A DNA stretch of 64,000 bases from Pycnopodia helianthoides (GCA_032158295.1 CM063252.1:16416138-16480137), one strand, 5' to 3'; positions 33,563 to 47,053 are shown, counted from the stretch's first letter. Notes: a model not told the origin generated them from the sequence alone. A program made the numbers and translations.

Positions 33563-33960
33563 AGACCAGTTCGGAGGTAAGATCGAACCCTTATACTGTT
33601 CAGAAGAATCCTGCTGAGTTGGCAACTTCTATGTTTACGTTTAAATTAAAATATTTTAGACCGTCCCCACAAAAATGTGATTTTGTTGGACATCTTGAAG
33701 ATCTGATGTGCTGGTGACTCATACCGTATGGTGATGTATGCAATAACTGCATTGATTGTATGATACGGTGTAACACTATAGCAAAGAATATACTAGCGCC
33801 AAAGGCAAGATGGGAAACTAGAGCTCTATCTACCGTTGGGTGCCATTTCAGCAATCAAATGTTTGTTTCATTGCATGCACTTGATCTATAATGTTGCGTA
33901 AGAAAAGTTGTTGCCAACATGGCGTACGGTGCACATTTCCCATTTTAGCCCGAGTTCCCC

Positions 33961-34142
33961 ACACTGCAAAAAAAAACACCAAAATAACACCATAAAGGTG
34001 TTTAAATAACACCTATGTAATTGTGTTGGCAGAAATTTGTTTTATTGTAACACACTATGATGTGAATTTTGATTTTTTTTTTATTGTATTTAAATGTGAC
34101 AAAACCCATGATGTCAATTTCAACATCCCAATTTTTGCAGTG
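33961..34142. mobile_element. Short element with CACTGCAAA ends, second copy
   Basis: CACTGCAAAAAAAAACACC at the left, TTTTTGCAGTG at the right, and interior AATAACACC motifs as in 52616-52868. The TA flanks are not preserved. Confidence 0.5.
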
Positions 34143-34984
34143 CATTTTGCGCCTTCGGCGCCCTATATTATTGGTAACACACAACAGAATACCCACGAGT
34201 CCCTCTGCATAATAACGGCACTTTCATTCTTGACAGGCAAACTGTAAATTGCTTGATATGTTAAGAAGGAGTTGGGAGTCCATTCACTCGGGCAATCTGA
34301 CAGTTTTATCAAGAAACGGAATGTCTATCTTATCTTAAAAGATAAACCCAGCCTCTCCAATGCCTGATCCCAGAAGGAACGGATGCCACGTCCCTCTAAG
34401 CAACGATGACCAAAAACAAATCACATTAGCGCCACCGGCTAGCCTCCCCAAATACAGCCCCGGTAGAGGCACGCTTCGTACGGTATAGTTTGATTTCCCC
34501 TGTGAACACTTTCCCGCACATTTTTCCCGGGGACAAAATTCTGTTCGCGAAAATATTTTCTTAAAAATCGTCTTGAAGGGAGATGACCCTTTTTTGTAGC
34601 ATGGAGACCCCTTGGAACAAAGCAAAAGCCGCACTTTCAATTTGTCTTGTTTTGTTACCAATCCCGAAGTAAATGATTCCGTGGTAGGCGATCTTCAAAA
34701 CTCGAAGAAACCCACCATTTAAATCTTATATTACAGATTCTTGCGCGAGCCAGTTCCCACTGTGCATTTTCCAACACTTAGGTTACATAATGAAGTTGGG
34801 CATTTTGTTACACTTATTTTCGTCTTCATTTTTCTCTGAAATTTCAGGAAAGGTCTGAGACAGTGCTAAATGTCTTGTCGGTTTTAGGCGCCTGACCATG
34901 TCTAGTTTTTTGGGTTATTTGTAAATTGCCGTCTTTCACGATATGCGAAAGATAACATAACTGTTCCGCTCCATTATTTTAAGT

Positions 34985-35125
34985 AGTTTTCCTTCTCCCC
35001 CTTTTTTTAGTGTGTTGTTTATGTTGACCATTTATGTATAACATGACATTGATGTAAAACAGCTTTTGCTGATCTTTTTGCCTGTATAAAGATGTTGCAC
35101 TAAACAATAAATAAATAAAAACACA
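34985..35125 (+). mobile_element. Possible retroposon tail with AATAAA cluster
   Basis: CCTGTATAAAGATGTTGCAC is followed by AACAATAAATAAATAAAAAC. This may be a LINE tail or a real transcript 3' end; no gene upstream supports the latter. Confidence 0.25.
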
Positions 35126-36077
35126 ATTGTGAATATATCGTAGTAAATTGGAATATAAATTCAGCTATACTACTCGATTAATCATCACTTCGGCTTCGGC
35201 ATGTTTTGAAATGTGAACATTATCAGCTGAAAATAGATTGATATATAATGTTAGTCACATGAATGCAGACAGAATGACTGTGGATAATGGTGACTGTTGA
35301 TGGGGACATGCTCTATCGGCTCATTGCGTGTGATGGTGACGCCGAGTGTAATAGTTTCATCTGATACCAAAACGTTGGCGTCAATGTCCTGTTCTTTTCA
35401 TACAGAAGTTATAGCATCTCCCGACTGTTTCGTCTTGGCTGTCCCATGTAACATGTTGCTCTGGCAACTCCGGTCAACATTTCCGATGTCACGACATGGC
35501 ACACCGCATTTAACTGCCATGACATGAGATGAACCAGGCACCAGCCTCGAAAGCGTCTCAATAAAGATACAGGAAGAATGTCCACACATCGCAGTCAACA
35601 CCGCCAATAAAAGCAAGCCCGGAAGCTGACTTCATCGATTCGGAATGACCCCAACCCAGCAAACCAACCCCTCAGTTATCCAAGAACTTGACGCAACATT
35701 GTTTCACCGCCCCGCTGAGAAATACCGGTGCCGATGTGATATACCAGTCGCGTGTCGCGAGGGCATGGGTGAGGATCGTTTGATAAGTATCCGGGAATAT
35801 GTAATTTCCACAAACTGGTTATCCATGGCCTTCAAATTATGTATACTCCTTAAAATGGAAATATTGACTGCCGAAATTATAAAATGATAATACACACAAC
35901 ATTTACGAAGGAGTAGAGAATCGTATCGATGACTGCTGTCAATTTGTGTTTGAGGCTGGTCGTTTCAGACAGTCGTTAACGCATGATCAATATTGGAAGC
36001 TTTTTAAAACATTACAAATTAGAAGTATTCTAGCGGTGAAGACGGATAGCAAATCAATAATTTTGTTTAAGTTTATA

Positions 36078-36100
36078 TAATAATAATAATAATAATAAAA
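36078..36100 (+). repeat. AAT microsatellite
   Basis: About seven AAT units in an AT-rich stretch. Confidence 0.85.
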
Positions 36101-36560
36101 TTATCCCTGTAAGTGTACTGAGTCCACCAAAGAGCGATTCCATTGAAAATAAAAAAAAAAAAAAAAACTATTCTCAAATACAAAGTGGATGTAGCTCGAG
36201 AGCCCCACGTCAAACTGTCAACGGTGAATCTTCCCTTTCAATATATAATAATAGGAATGGAACCTCGTTTCAATAATTTACAACTTGTAATATAGTGTCT
36301 CGTTCACGTGACCCCCCCCCCCCCGCCATGTTGACCTGCGGAAGACATTGACGTTTTTTTTTTAGGAGCAGTGGAATTTTGACGAACGCAAAACTGACAG
36401 TCGGTAGACCGTTGGCGAGGCCGTTTCACTCGTCAAGACTGATGCTTTAAATTTGGTCAAATCATTAGGGACATCATCCCCCCAACTGATCTACTGTAGA
36501 TCCAGTCGTGGGCGTCGTACATGATTCACAATAACCTATTTGCGACTGAAATTGATCACT

Positions 36561-36923
36561 TTAAAGGGTGTTCACAACATTGGTGAGACTGAAAATAAAT
36601 TTTCACAGGCTTGAACGTAACTTACAACATGGTATAAAGATTGTCATAGAGGAAAACTTGGCTAAACATATTTTTGCTGGAGAGGCTAGTTTTTAAGAAA
36701 TGAGTAGTGCAATTTAGTTTTGCGAGTCCAGAATCTGATATTTGAAAACAATGAAAACATGTAAGGTTTGTTTTTCAGCCCTCGTGACCCCGATGACCGA
36801 TTGAGCTAAAAGTTCAACAGCTGGTTTGAGCAGGTTTGTTATTTCATTTAGCCTATACTTCGCTGGTCACGTAAAGAGCGGACACTGGACTTTGACAATT
36901 ACTGATCTTGTCTTCGCACTTTA
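36561..36923 (+). mobile_element. TTAA element, divergent
   Basis: TTAAAGGGTGTTCACAACAT at the left, with the shared block CTCGTGACCCCGATGACCGA and CAGGTTTGTTATTTC near the right. The right end (GCACTTTA) has decayed. Confidence 0.55.
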
Positions 36924-37255
36924 TGGATGATACATGCCTATATGGACGAACAAATATAGGCCTGTATCAAAATAAGTGACAGTAATTATTTTTGAAAATT
37001 TAATTTTCACATTAAATAAATACAATTATCCTAAAAGTTTTTTTCCATCTGTCATTAGAACGATAATTGTCAAGCAAAACGCAGTTATCAATTTCATTTG
37101 ATAAAGTGACTTGCAGGAAACTCCTGCAGAAACATAAACCGGTTTCTCGCAAACGCATCCACCGAGAACACAAGTCTGTAGTATGATTGAAGTTTACTGA
37201 AAACTAGAGAGTCAAGTTAATGTACGGTACTTTCTTCTAATTAAAGGAACTTTCT

Positions 37256-37651
37256 TTAAAGGGAAAATTACAGAATTGGTAAGAAAAAAACTTGTAAAAT
37301 ATACTTTTTGATCACAGATTTACATAAACCTTACACGGTCTAATTATGTTGATAGTAGAAAACATCCCTCTGAAATATTTCTGTCTGAAATGCCATATTT
37401 GATGAGAAATGAATAGACTAATTTTCCGATTGGAGTTTATCGCTCAGTGAGCGTTTTATTTATTTGTTGAATCTATATGATTTCATACAAATGTGTAATC
37501 GGTTGTTCACTATTTTCTTGTGACCCAGATGGCCGATCAATCTCAAACTTCTACAGGTTTGTCAGTTTATGTATATGGTGGATTACATAAAGTAATTACA
37601 CTGCAAGCAACTGTTTTGTTAGCAAAAACCAATTCTGTAATGTTCCTTTAA
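37256..37651 (+). mobile_element. TTAA element, family A
   Basis: Left end altered to TTAAAGGGAAAATTACAG; right end intact. It ends 34 bp before the GGGTCA element at 37685. Confidence 0.88.
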
Positions 37652-37684
37652 ATTCAATGATGTAATATTAACACGGCCAATATT

Positions 37685-38052
37685 CACTCTAAAAAACTAC
37701 CGGGTCAGAATTGACAGTGTTCCGGGTCACGTTGGGCCTGACCCACTTTGCGGGTCAGTATGACCCGGAATTTGTGTCAAACTGACCCAGAAATTGTTCA
37801 AATTTACGAGAATACGATACAAATCTCCCCCCCCCCAAAAAAAAAAAAATAAAATAAAAAAAAAAATAAAAAAAAAAATAAAATAAAATAAATAAATAAA
37901 TAAATAAAATAAAATAATAAAAAAAAATATAATAATAAAATAAATAAATAAATAAAAAAAAAAAATTCCGGTCAGCCTGATCCAGAAATGGGGTCAGGCC
38001 CCCAGGAACCTGATTATCCGGTTCAATTCTGACCCGGGCTTTTTTTAGTGTG
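37685..38052. mobile_element. GGGTCA-type element with A-rich expansion
   Basis: The clearest copy. CACTCTAAAAAACTACCGGG at the left is matched by CCCGGGCTTTTTTTAGTGTG at the right, with inner GTCAGAATTGAC and GTTCAATTCTGAC. An A/AAAT low-complexity tract (about 37835-37967) has expanded inside it. Confidence 0.7.
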
Positions 38053-38385
38053 TATCATTTTTGCGTAAGCTTGCCTGTGGCTGGCTTTTCATTCTTGATC
38101 CTCGCTCTCAGCGTACTCGATGAGCGATTCGGTCTGTTGGTGGCACCAGTCTCGGACTGATAAACCTTTAGCCTCAGAGCCATAAACATTCTTCCTCATC
38201 CACAATAAACACGAGTGTGACCTGTGTGACGGCAAATCTCCAAAATGACGTCAGAAATACAGCATCATCCTTTGCAATGTGTAGTAAATTTGTCCAATTG
38301 TTTTAAGTTTTTAGAACATTTGGCTAAAAAAGCGAACAATGTTTTAAAAACTTGTGGTTCATTACTTGACAAAAACTATTGTTGT

Positions 38386-38523
38386 TAATGTTGTTGTTGT
38401 GGTTGTTGTTGTTGTTGTTGAGTTTGTCGTAATCGTCGTTGCTGTTGCTGTTTATTGTCGTCTTCGTCGTCGTCGTCGTCGTTTGTGGTTGTTGTTGCTG
38501 CTGCTGTTGTTGTCGTCGTCGTG
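38386..38523 (+). repeat. GTT/GTC/GCT trinucleotide tract
   Basis: Mixed GTT, GTC and GCT runs over about 140 bp. Homopeptide frames on both strands are artefacts. Confidence 0.9.
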
Positions 38524-39748
38524 TTATTGTTTATTTTAAAAGCGGTACAGCAACGATTTTTAAATAGACGTGCAATTTGCATCGGGATAAAAAATATACC
38601 CACCCACACCGGTGTATGTTAAGCCATGCACGTGCAGTACTTTCCGGAGTCCTAACGAAAATCCACAGGGCCTATCATTAATTAAAGCTTAAATGGTTTA
38701 ACAGTGGGCTCTAACGGTCGTAGCGATGAATCACCCCTGCCACGCGGACAACGTTATACCATGGATGAAGGAGATACCAACGCTGATACACTAAAGTCAC
38801 TGTGTGTCACACTCGGGCACTTCTCACCCATTCCAGAGAAAGCCGTGTTTATCCATAACAGAGGCGTGTGTGTGTGTGTGTGTGGAACTCGTCCCCGCAA
38901 GATGATGTTCTAAGAAAACGCACTTGACAGGGAATAGAGACGAGGACAAACTGGAAGTGGAGCTTATTTTTGCTGACGGCCAAATTGCTAAGATGGATTA
39001 CTCATTGACTCGACGTGGAATGTTGCGACCCCCTCGACAATTCATTACTCCATTAACTATATGGGGTACAGTCTTTATAATCCCAAAGATGCGGCAAAGA
39101 CAAGAATAAGAAGGGAGAAAAAAAGGTTGGCAAAACAGCTGATTCGGATGAAGCATTGCGACATCAACCTACCACTGAATGCTAAACTGGATTGAACCCG
39201 TCCGTACACAGCACAACTGTCCCGTATAAGTTGATGCGGTTGTTTCGATCGCGCCAGGTTAAAGGGGGGGGGGGGAGGGATTCGATTTGATTTCACGTAT
39301 GATTCTAAGTTGGGTGTTCCTAATTGGGTATTTCCCAAAGGGGTTCACTTGAGAAACATTCGAACCGACGCCGTAATTTGTCAACGTTAGTTCAATCATT
39401 TCGGCAGCGTTTTCGGGTTGGCTGAGTTGTGGTATTACATTTCAGCGCTTTATCTCTTGCCAATATAGTATCAGGTGAGATTCTTGCCCGCTATACTCGA
39501 TAATGACAGCTCTGACAAACGGTTGGTCTCAGAATAAATGAGATTGTTTCAACAGAACACCATTTTTGCCAAGTAATGAATTTTAATAACAAACATCGCT
39601 TTCTTGAAAATGTCTCGTACTGCAACCACGTCATTGTCCATCATTATAATGCACTTAGTAAAATATTAATATTGGTCGATCGGCCCCAAAATGTTGATTG
39701 CAAATTTCAGTTGCTGTCTACGTTCGTCAGATAGCTATGATATTTCAT
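38524..39748. other. No gene seen
   Basis: Short frames at 38704-38913 and 38924-39109 have no splice or family support. A short GT run and a G run are present. Confidence 0.4.
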
Positions 39749-40130
39749 TTAAAGGAATATTACATAATTTTTGTTTGCTAACAAAACAGTTGCTGGCAGT
39801 GTAAGCACTTTATGAAATCCACCATATACATAAACTGACAAACCTGTAGAAGTTTGAGATCGATCGGCCATCTGGGTCACGAGAAAATAGTGAAAAACCG
39901 ATTACACGTTTGCATGAAATCATATAGATTCAACAAATGAATAAAACGCTCACTGAGCGAAAAACTCCAATCGGAAAATTAGTTTATTCATTTCTCATCA
40001 AATATGGCATTTCAGACAGAAATATTTCAAGGGATGTTTTCTACTATCATCATCATTAGACCGTGTAAGTTTTATGTAAATCTGTGATCAAAGGTATATT
40101 TTACAATTACCAATTCTGTAATGTTCCTTA
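39749..40130 (-). mobile_element. TTAA element, family A, reverse orientation
   Basis: TTAAAGGAATATTACATAAT at the left leads into TTGCTAACAAAACAGTTGC, the family right end read backwards. The right boundary has lost its last A (TTCCTTAC). Confidence 0.88.
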
Positions 40131-40721
40131 CAAAAAAAAAGAAACTTTTTAATAAAAAAAAAACAGAAAATGAATTACTGTCTTTTAAGCCAGTAATTCA
40201 AAATCATTTTGAACCAGCATCATATGTCAAAATTCGTTCAGAAAGAGAGAGAAAAAAAAACAGTTTCTAAAAGAAATGTCTTTCAAGGAAAATCTGGCCG
40301 TGCAACTTGCTATCGAACTACCCACAGGGAAAAAAAAACTACAGGCAGCAAATTCCTGAAAATTGCCTTTCAGGTTTGGGTTCCCTTGTTCTATTTTGGA
40401 CTATTTATAAGATATGCATCACTGGAAACACAAAACTACAGGTTCGGAAAACCAGGTGGACTGTTTCCAATCCCCTTGGGTGACCGCTGTACTTATTTCA
40501 AGAAAATTTGAAGGCACTAGAAGATTTTTTTTATAGAAAATCTGGATAAATCTGGATAAATCACAATAGAAAGGTTTTAGATACGCTTCCCATGTTAATT
40601 ACGATCACACCAAACCAAGTCCTTAACGTCCATCAACCACAAAGCAAACCAGGCTTTAAATACTATCAATGAGGGTTTATGATAATTGACTTGAGTCCTG
40701 TAAGATATCACACTTTCCGGA

Positions 40722-40740
40722 GTGGGGGGGGGGGGGGGGG
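40722..40740 (+). repeat. Poly-G tract
   Basis: About 17 consecutive G. Similar but shorter G or C runs occur at 9631, 24667, 30647, 36314, 39267, 58552 and 63475. Confidence 0.85.
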
Positions 40741-41399
40741 TGGCGTCTTGCCCGAGGGGTAATATTTCCGCTTCCTACATCTTAATAGCATTCCGTAACC
40801 TCCAACCAGGCTTGTAAAATAATACTTGCATCCACTTACGATCGGATTAAACTACGAGGCTGCACTAGAATTAAAAACTCACGGTCGGGACAAGCAATTA
40901 GAAGGGGGAGGAAAGGGGGGAGGCAGTTATTGGGAAAATTTGCCCTAGAGCACGGCATGACCGTGGCCATGCCCACCCGCTGGTGATAACTCGATCAATT
41001 GTTTCATCAACATGGGGAGATTTTTTTTTAAGGAAGTAGTGTGTTGTTTTTGGTGGGCAGGACAATGCTGTATTAGGAATAACTGTCGCTTTTACCGAAA
41101 CTACAAAGATTTATGAGATTGGGAAGTTGGAGATTAGAGAGTCAGAAGTTGTCAATATCAAAACATCTGAAATAAATGACGACACATTGGGTTAGAAATG
41201 GGACGGGGTATAATACTTGTTTTTAAAAATGTGCTCGTCTATTAAAATTAAATGGCTTCTATTCACTATAACTTTTGACTTTATTTGATTTCACCCTAAT
41301 ATGTATTTAACAAACCCCCAAAACAAACCCATAGTGCGTTACGTATTGGACGTATCAAACCGACGTCCAGAAAGCAAAAAACCAAAATAGTCTGGTGTC

Positions 41400-41560
41400 T
41401 TCATTGTAACCGACATAGCCGGAAGCAAATTTATTTTCTGCTGCACACGTCGGCTATGGAGTCAACAGTTAAGGGATAGGGAAGAACAGCCTATCTCTTT
41501 ACTGTTGACTGTACTGACGAAGTATATGCTGCAGAAAAAAAAATCGCAAGCCGGAACCGA
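41400..41560. repeat. Inverted repeat with a 20-bp hairpin core
   Basis: GTCAACAGTTAAGGGATAGG at 41461 pairs with CCTATCTCTTTACTGTTGAC ending near 41510, with two mismatches. Outer fragments (TTTTCTGCTGCA / TGCTGCAGAAAA and AGCCGGAAGC / GCCGGAACC) suggest a larger worn foldback. Confidence 0.45.
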
Positions 41561-42389
41561 AGTCGCTTGATTTGGACGCTACGTTTGTTCACGACGCGAC
41601 GGAATACGTACACAGGGGAACGGACAAAGAAAAATGGCATTACAAAAACATGGTAGATACCGAGACAAACCAATACATCATAGAAACCACAGGAATTATA
41701 AAACCCACCTTAACCTCGTCACCAGTGTGAACAGCTGACATCACAACGGACACTTGACAAAAAAATGACAGACACGAAATAGCATTTTTCCATTTAAGGC
41801 TGCAGGTCGCCTCACCACAGCCCTCCTTCGGACAGCCCATGTCAAAAATTCCACGAAAGTTTTCTCCGAAATTGTTTACACTGCCCACTTAAACCTGCCT
41901 TGAACTTATCAAAAAAGAGCATGTCGAGGTATGGTTTTTAAAAAAAGATAAGTAATAAAGTAATAGCCTTGGGCTCGAGACGTTATCTTGATGATGGCAT
42001 TTATGACGAGCGCAAGATTGTTGCAATTGTCTTGAGAGCTTTCTTCGACGCACGTGTGTTGGCAATGTGGGTTTATTATTTTGAAGGCTTCAGGACAAGA
42101 GTTGAGGTTAAACCATGGTCATGACATTGTGCTGTTGACTGTAGAGTCTGGGGTTAACATGTCAATCGAGATGAATTAGTTTAGAATCCTTGGAACAATG
42201 TTATGTTTTTTAATTTTTTATAACAGCTCGTAAAACCGTAACTAGCTTGGCCTATAAACCATACATTTTAAAAGAACATTTGAGAAAACACACTTTATCA
42301 AACGTAATGATGAGGGTATCTTATTCGGCATTTACTGAAAAGAAAATCTAGGGGTAAACAAACAAACACGAAACAAAATCGAGTGTTTC

Positions 42390-42786
42390 TTAAAGGAACA
42401 TTACAGAATTGGTAAGAAAAAAACTTGTAATATACTTTTTGAGCACAGATTTACATAAAACTTACACGGTTTAATGATGATGATAGTAGAAAACATCCCT
42501 TGAAATATATTTTTTTAATCTGAAATGCCATATTTGATGAGAAATTAATAAACTACTTTTCCAATTGGGTTTCATCGCTCAGTGAGAGTTTTGTTCATTT
42601 GTTGAATCTATATGATTTCATGCAAATGTGTAATCGGTTTTTCACTATTTTCTCGTGACCCACATGGCCGATCGATCTCAAACTTCTACAGGTTTGTCAG
42701 TTTATGTATACGGTGGATTATATAAAGTGCTTACACTGCCAGCAACTGTTTTGTTAGCAAAAACCAATTCTGTAATGTTCCTTTAA
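42390..42786 (+). mobile_element. TTAA element, family A
   Basis: Intact ends. The centre is altered (CGCTCAGTGAGAG), and a T-rich insertion (ATATTTTTTTAATC) interrupts the left half. Confidence 0.9.
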
Positions 42787-43958
42787 AATGACTCTTTAAC
42801 TGTCCTAATATGGATCGAAGAAATCGCCGGTGCCCATTCACTCTTACGCATTGCCAAAGAATGACACCAATTAGAAAAGAGGCTTTCCCTTTTACCTTTA
42901 CTTGTTAGATGGGCTCCCCACCATAACTATCTTTTTCGTTTATAGGATATGCCTATTTTCTTTTATATCTTCATGATTTTATCATAATATTTGTTAGCTT
43001 ATACGAGAAAAATTGAGGTCTAAATTGACTGACTCCGTTTCTTTACCCGTTGACTTTGACTGCCCTAAAAGAAGTCGGGCGACGGAAAAACCATAACGAA
43101 AAACAATTTTAAAAGTAAATTCATGGTATACGTGCCCTATCCCTCCCTCTCCCTCCCACGCTCGAGAGAAAGAGGTAGTCATTGTCCATAAAAGTACGTG
43201 CACAGGCAGTTTTACTTTGCGTTAGCAGCCGAGAGTCATTACGCTGTTTGACCATTAGGGTAACTTCCTATAGATAGAGGGCGCTGTGCTTTTAGATATA
43301 TATTATTTTCACTTTGGATGAAGATAAATAATATTAAAATAAATATGGCGCGTTCATCGTAAAACATCAATCGTGTGTTTTATCAACTCTAGTCGATGTA
43401 ATCATTAGGAGGCATGCATGACCGGAAACAGACCCCTCTTTTTAAACGGACGTTTTGTCTTTAAATCGGGCCCGTTGCACAAGAGATTGTTTAGTGGGCG
43501 GGGCTCATTGGACTAAGCCCATTGTTTCAAATAACATAAATAATATATTTTATCACTGTCAACAGCATTTTTTTTAAATTATTACTAAATTGATACACAA
43601 TTCAAAATAAATGTTGGTCACTGAAAAGTGAGCAAATTCCTGTGACAAATTTCCTCTCTTGTCATAATTATATTCCAGTTGTTTTTCATTCAGCCTTTCT
43701 CAATAGCTAGGGCCTAAATGAATCTGAAAAATTTTAAATTTCGTTTGATGTATGCCGCGTGGGTGGTTTAAATTATTCCCCCATTCCCCCAAAACATGCC
43801 CGCTCGTCAGACCTCCCAGAGCCCCAGGCGCAATCCGTTTTTTCCCCCTCCTTTCCATCCAGCTGAAAAACCCGTGGCTGTCACGTATAGGGCGGTTATG
43901 CATTTTCAGGTGAAATAAATCATCCCATACATCATGTGATATCAAGAAGCCAATAATG
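42787..43958. other. No gene seen
   Basis: Unique sequence with no recognised repeats or exons up to the GT arrays. Confidence 0.4.
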
Positions 43959-44000
43959 GGTGTGTGTGTGTGTTGTGTGTGTGTGTGTGTGTGTGTGTAC
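43959..44000 (+). repeat. GT microsatellite
   Basis: About twenty GT units with one TT interruption; one of three GT runs within 420 bp. Confidence 0.9.
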
Positions 44001-44153
44001 ACACAGAAGGGCATATGTGGGGTCCTGACAACAATGGAACAATGGACCCACAAGGTCATTTCAATAGGAACAATTGGGCCCCACAAGGGAATTCTTCAGA
44101 AAAGGGAATAATAGAACAACAATAGCAGTACCCCACAAACCGGATCCGTAAGG

Positions 44154-44154
<1 letters not shown>

Positions 44155-44188
<34 letters not shown>
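44155..44188 (+). repeat. TG microsatellite
   Basis: About seventeen TG units bordering the 150-bp repeat on its left. Confidence 0.9.
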
Positions 44189-44190
<2 letters not shown>

Positions 44191-44192
44191 TT

Positions 44193-44340
44193 TGTAGTGA
44201 CATTCAAACCGTGGACTTACAACAAAAGGGACAATAGGTCCACGTTTGCTATCACAAAGGAAAACAATGAGGTCCACGTTTGTCAGGACAAAGAGTTGAA
44301 CAAAGGAGGGTCCACGATTGGAGGTCATTACACACTTGTG
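44193..44340 (+). repeat. 150-bp dispersed repeat between TG repeats, copy 2
   Basis: Same sequence as 30483-30632, here flanked on both sides by TG microsatellites (44155-44188 and 44336-44373). Confidence 0.65.
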
Positions 44341-44373
44341 TGTGTGTGTGTGTGTATGTGTGTGTGTGTGTGT
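44336..44373 (+). repeat. TG microsatellite
   Basis: About eighteen TG units with one TA, bordering the 150-bp repeat on its right. Confidence 0.9.
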
Positions 44374-44453
44374 TTTCTTGAATGATGTGGACGGACGGAC
44401 ATAATTGATCGTTACTGAGACCCGGATGAGGTGCAATCATTCTGTTCATACCT

Positions 44454-44700
44454 CAATGAAGTACACAATCATCGTTAGCTTTCCAATCTATGATCGCCCT
44501 ATTTTAAAACATATTTTACATAGGGCACAACAGTACTAGCATGGCTCTATAAGTTTGCCCAAAGATTGGTAATTTGATTTGCATCAATGAAGTACAAACT
44601 CATCGTTAGCTTTCAAATCTCTGATCGCCCCCTTTGTTATACATAGGGCACAACAGTACTAGCATGGCTCTATAAGTTTGCCCAAAGATTTTTGATTTGC
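44454..44700 (+). repeat. Two-copy tandem duplication, about 120-bp period
   Basis: CAATGAAGTACA, CATCGTTAGCTTTC and ACAACAGTACTAGCATGGCT appear twice in order. The second copy has a shorter middle. Confidence 0.8.
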
Positions 44701-47047
44701 GCATGCATCTTGAAACATGAATGAAAGATTTTGTTTCGCGGAAAAAAATAGCACTGTTGAGTATTTGCAAATTGCACAATGCTCGCCTTTCTCTATAAAT
44801 TATTGTGCCTAATGTTAATGGCTGTCTTAGCATCTTGTGGTTTCAGAAAACTTTTGAAAATCGATGCAGCATTGCTTAAATATTTGTCGGGCCTCCACTT
44901 CAACCTTCCATCGTACTTTCACGTGCACTTTCAATGTTTATGCAATTTCCTGTTGAGGCTTTTTTTCTTTTTCTTTTTCGGTTGGAGTTATTTGGAAGCA
45001 ATCAAGATGGGGGGAAGACAATCGCGCGAGAATACCAAATCTGACTTTCATCGCTTCGCGCCTTTCCCCACAGTTTCTCTCTGACACGGTGGGGAAGATT
45101 TCCCCTTCCGCCCAGCGCCAGTTCGATGGTTGAATACTAAAACGGCTCTCTCGAATGGTGAGGGTAAGAGCCCGTGCGAGGAATACTGATTCGCACGACC
45201 TGACAAACTAATAATTATTTAAGATTTGGTGAAAATTAAAGCAAATTAGGTTTGCTCACCGTTTTCGAGATGTCCCTTTCGTCCAATGCAGTCTAGCAAT
45301 CTTATTAAGTTTCAGCCATTTTCAAGACACTCGACAAAGGCTCTGGGCGCCAGTTTTTTTCTAGTACATAATTGAACCAATAAACATAACTTTTGGGAGA
45401 CGCACGTCTGCATCTTGAGGCGATGCTTTCATTAGTAACAAAGTAATTTACCGGGAAAAATTGTCATAAAAACGTATCTAAGTTACGTTTTGATCTTGTG
45501 ACATCCGAAAAGACGTATTTAAGAAGACTAAACCGTCACGTGTTTTAAAACAGAGACCGTTAAGACGTCAATAACAAAAGGGGAAAAATATTTTATTAAA
45601 AAATGACGGAACCAAAGTTTTACGGGGAAAAACATAAAACGATAAGATCAAAACCCTTTCCGGTTGTGGACAATGTGCTTTTAGTATCACGTCATTAGTC
45701 ATAGTAAGCAGTACGAGGGCTTATTGCATGCAACACTGCGCGTTTTTAGTGTACGTGTCACAATGATTGCTCAATCATCATGCCAGCGGCTACGTCAATC
45801 GCACGACGGTTGCTCAATCCCGGCTGTGATTTGGCAACCCCTTCTGAGGGATGGGATATGTGGACTTTTTAAAATAGTGATTAGCATAGATCACATACAA
45901 ATTCCTGCGAATACATTGCTTGGGGATCTTCGTTTTTTTTTTTCATTGCTCAATACTGCACTTCTGCCACTTCTCGTATTGCATTACAAAAATGTGCCAG
46001 CTTTAAAACAAATCACATGAATTTATACTCGAGTTGACGACTAAAAATATTTGTGAGTTAGCACTGAAGTAATCACTGTTGAGTCTGTTCAAAGGTAGGT
46101 TGTCGTATTTGCTGTTTTAAATGTATAGTCGTTAAGGAGGTAACCCCTTCATTTCATCCCCCTTAGAAACGATATTGCTTTGGGTGCGTTGTACTGAAGT
46201 CACGTTGCCCTCCAAAAGAACACCACCCTTTTAAGGTTATGAAAAGGACCACTTATGTAAAAGAATAATAAGAAGAAGAACCACAAGCACTTAAAGGCAT
46301 AGAATTCTTACTTACGGTGGTGACAGCACAACATCAAAACGTTTACCATATTGCCCCCCTTCCCCTTAAAAAAAACTTCCAAATCCTAGTCACAGTAAGC
46401 ACGCGTGTATAATGAGGAATCCACCATCCCCAACTGTCTCAACTGTCAAACTACACACTCCCTATATTATTACTGAAGCTGTCAGGAGCTAATATTATGG
46501 AGTTATTAAAATATGTATCAGCATGACACGTCATTCTATTGACCCTTAATAAGAATGACAGTCGATCATTATTTTATGGACATCCAGGACCCCCTTCAAG
46601 TGCTACGAAAACAATTCGCGGAATAAAACATCAAGCGAGCCCATCACAATATGACCCAGCACATTGTGTGGGTCATACACACAAGGATTTCCCACCTCCT
46701 TGCAGCATTCGTGTCAACAAACCGTCCCTGCACATACATCAGTCGTGCTCCAGTTCCCAGACGCATATTTTCCTCATTCTTGTGATTTGATATAGCTGTT
46801 ATATGTCTCTTTTTTTGTATGTACCATATTACTTTGACCGGGGATTATTTATTCATCAAAATTCTGTAACGAGACGTTTAAAAAACAGACGTGGATCTCG
46901 CCGAGTCGAAGTGATTCAACTAAGTGCTAAAAATAATGACCGTCACCGGATGACGGCTCTCTATGACGTAATTAACCGCACAAAATAGAATAAATGTTAG
47001 CTCAATTAACCGACCCGAAGACATAATTTATTTAGAATGAATTTTTA
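44701..47047. other. No gene confirmed
   Basis: The plus-strand frame 44779-45084 opens with ATG and a hydrophobic segment (L-L-C-L-M-L-M-A-V-L-A) but has a poly-Phe stretch and no homology I recognise. On the minus strand CACC|GTAAGTAAG near 46310 is a good donor after a very short frame. Confidence 0.3.
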
Positions 47048-47053
47048 ACTTAC

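Larger units (their letters stand above)
34143..36560. other. No gene confirmed
   Basis: The minus-strand frame 35398-35616 begins L-L-L-L-A-V-L and is Cys-containing but opens on TTG directly after a stop, with no acceptor. The rest is AT-rich unique sequence, a possible retroposon tail and an AAT repeat. Confidence 0.35.
40131..42389. other. No gene seen; foldback remnant and poly-G
   Basis: Apart from 40722-40740 and 41400-41560, unique AT-rich sequence. Confidence 0.4.

Noticed and set aside
35398..35616. Signal-peptide-like Cys-containing minus-strand frame
   Set aside because: Opens on TTG just after an in-frame stop; the only ATG comes after the hydrophobic part, and there is no good acceptor.
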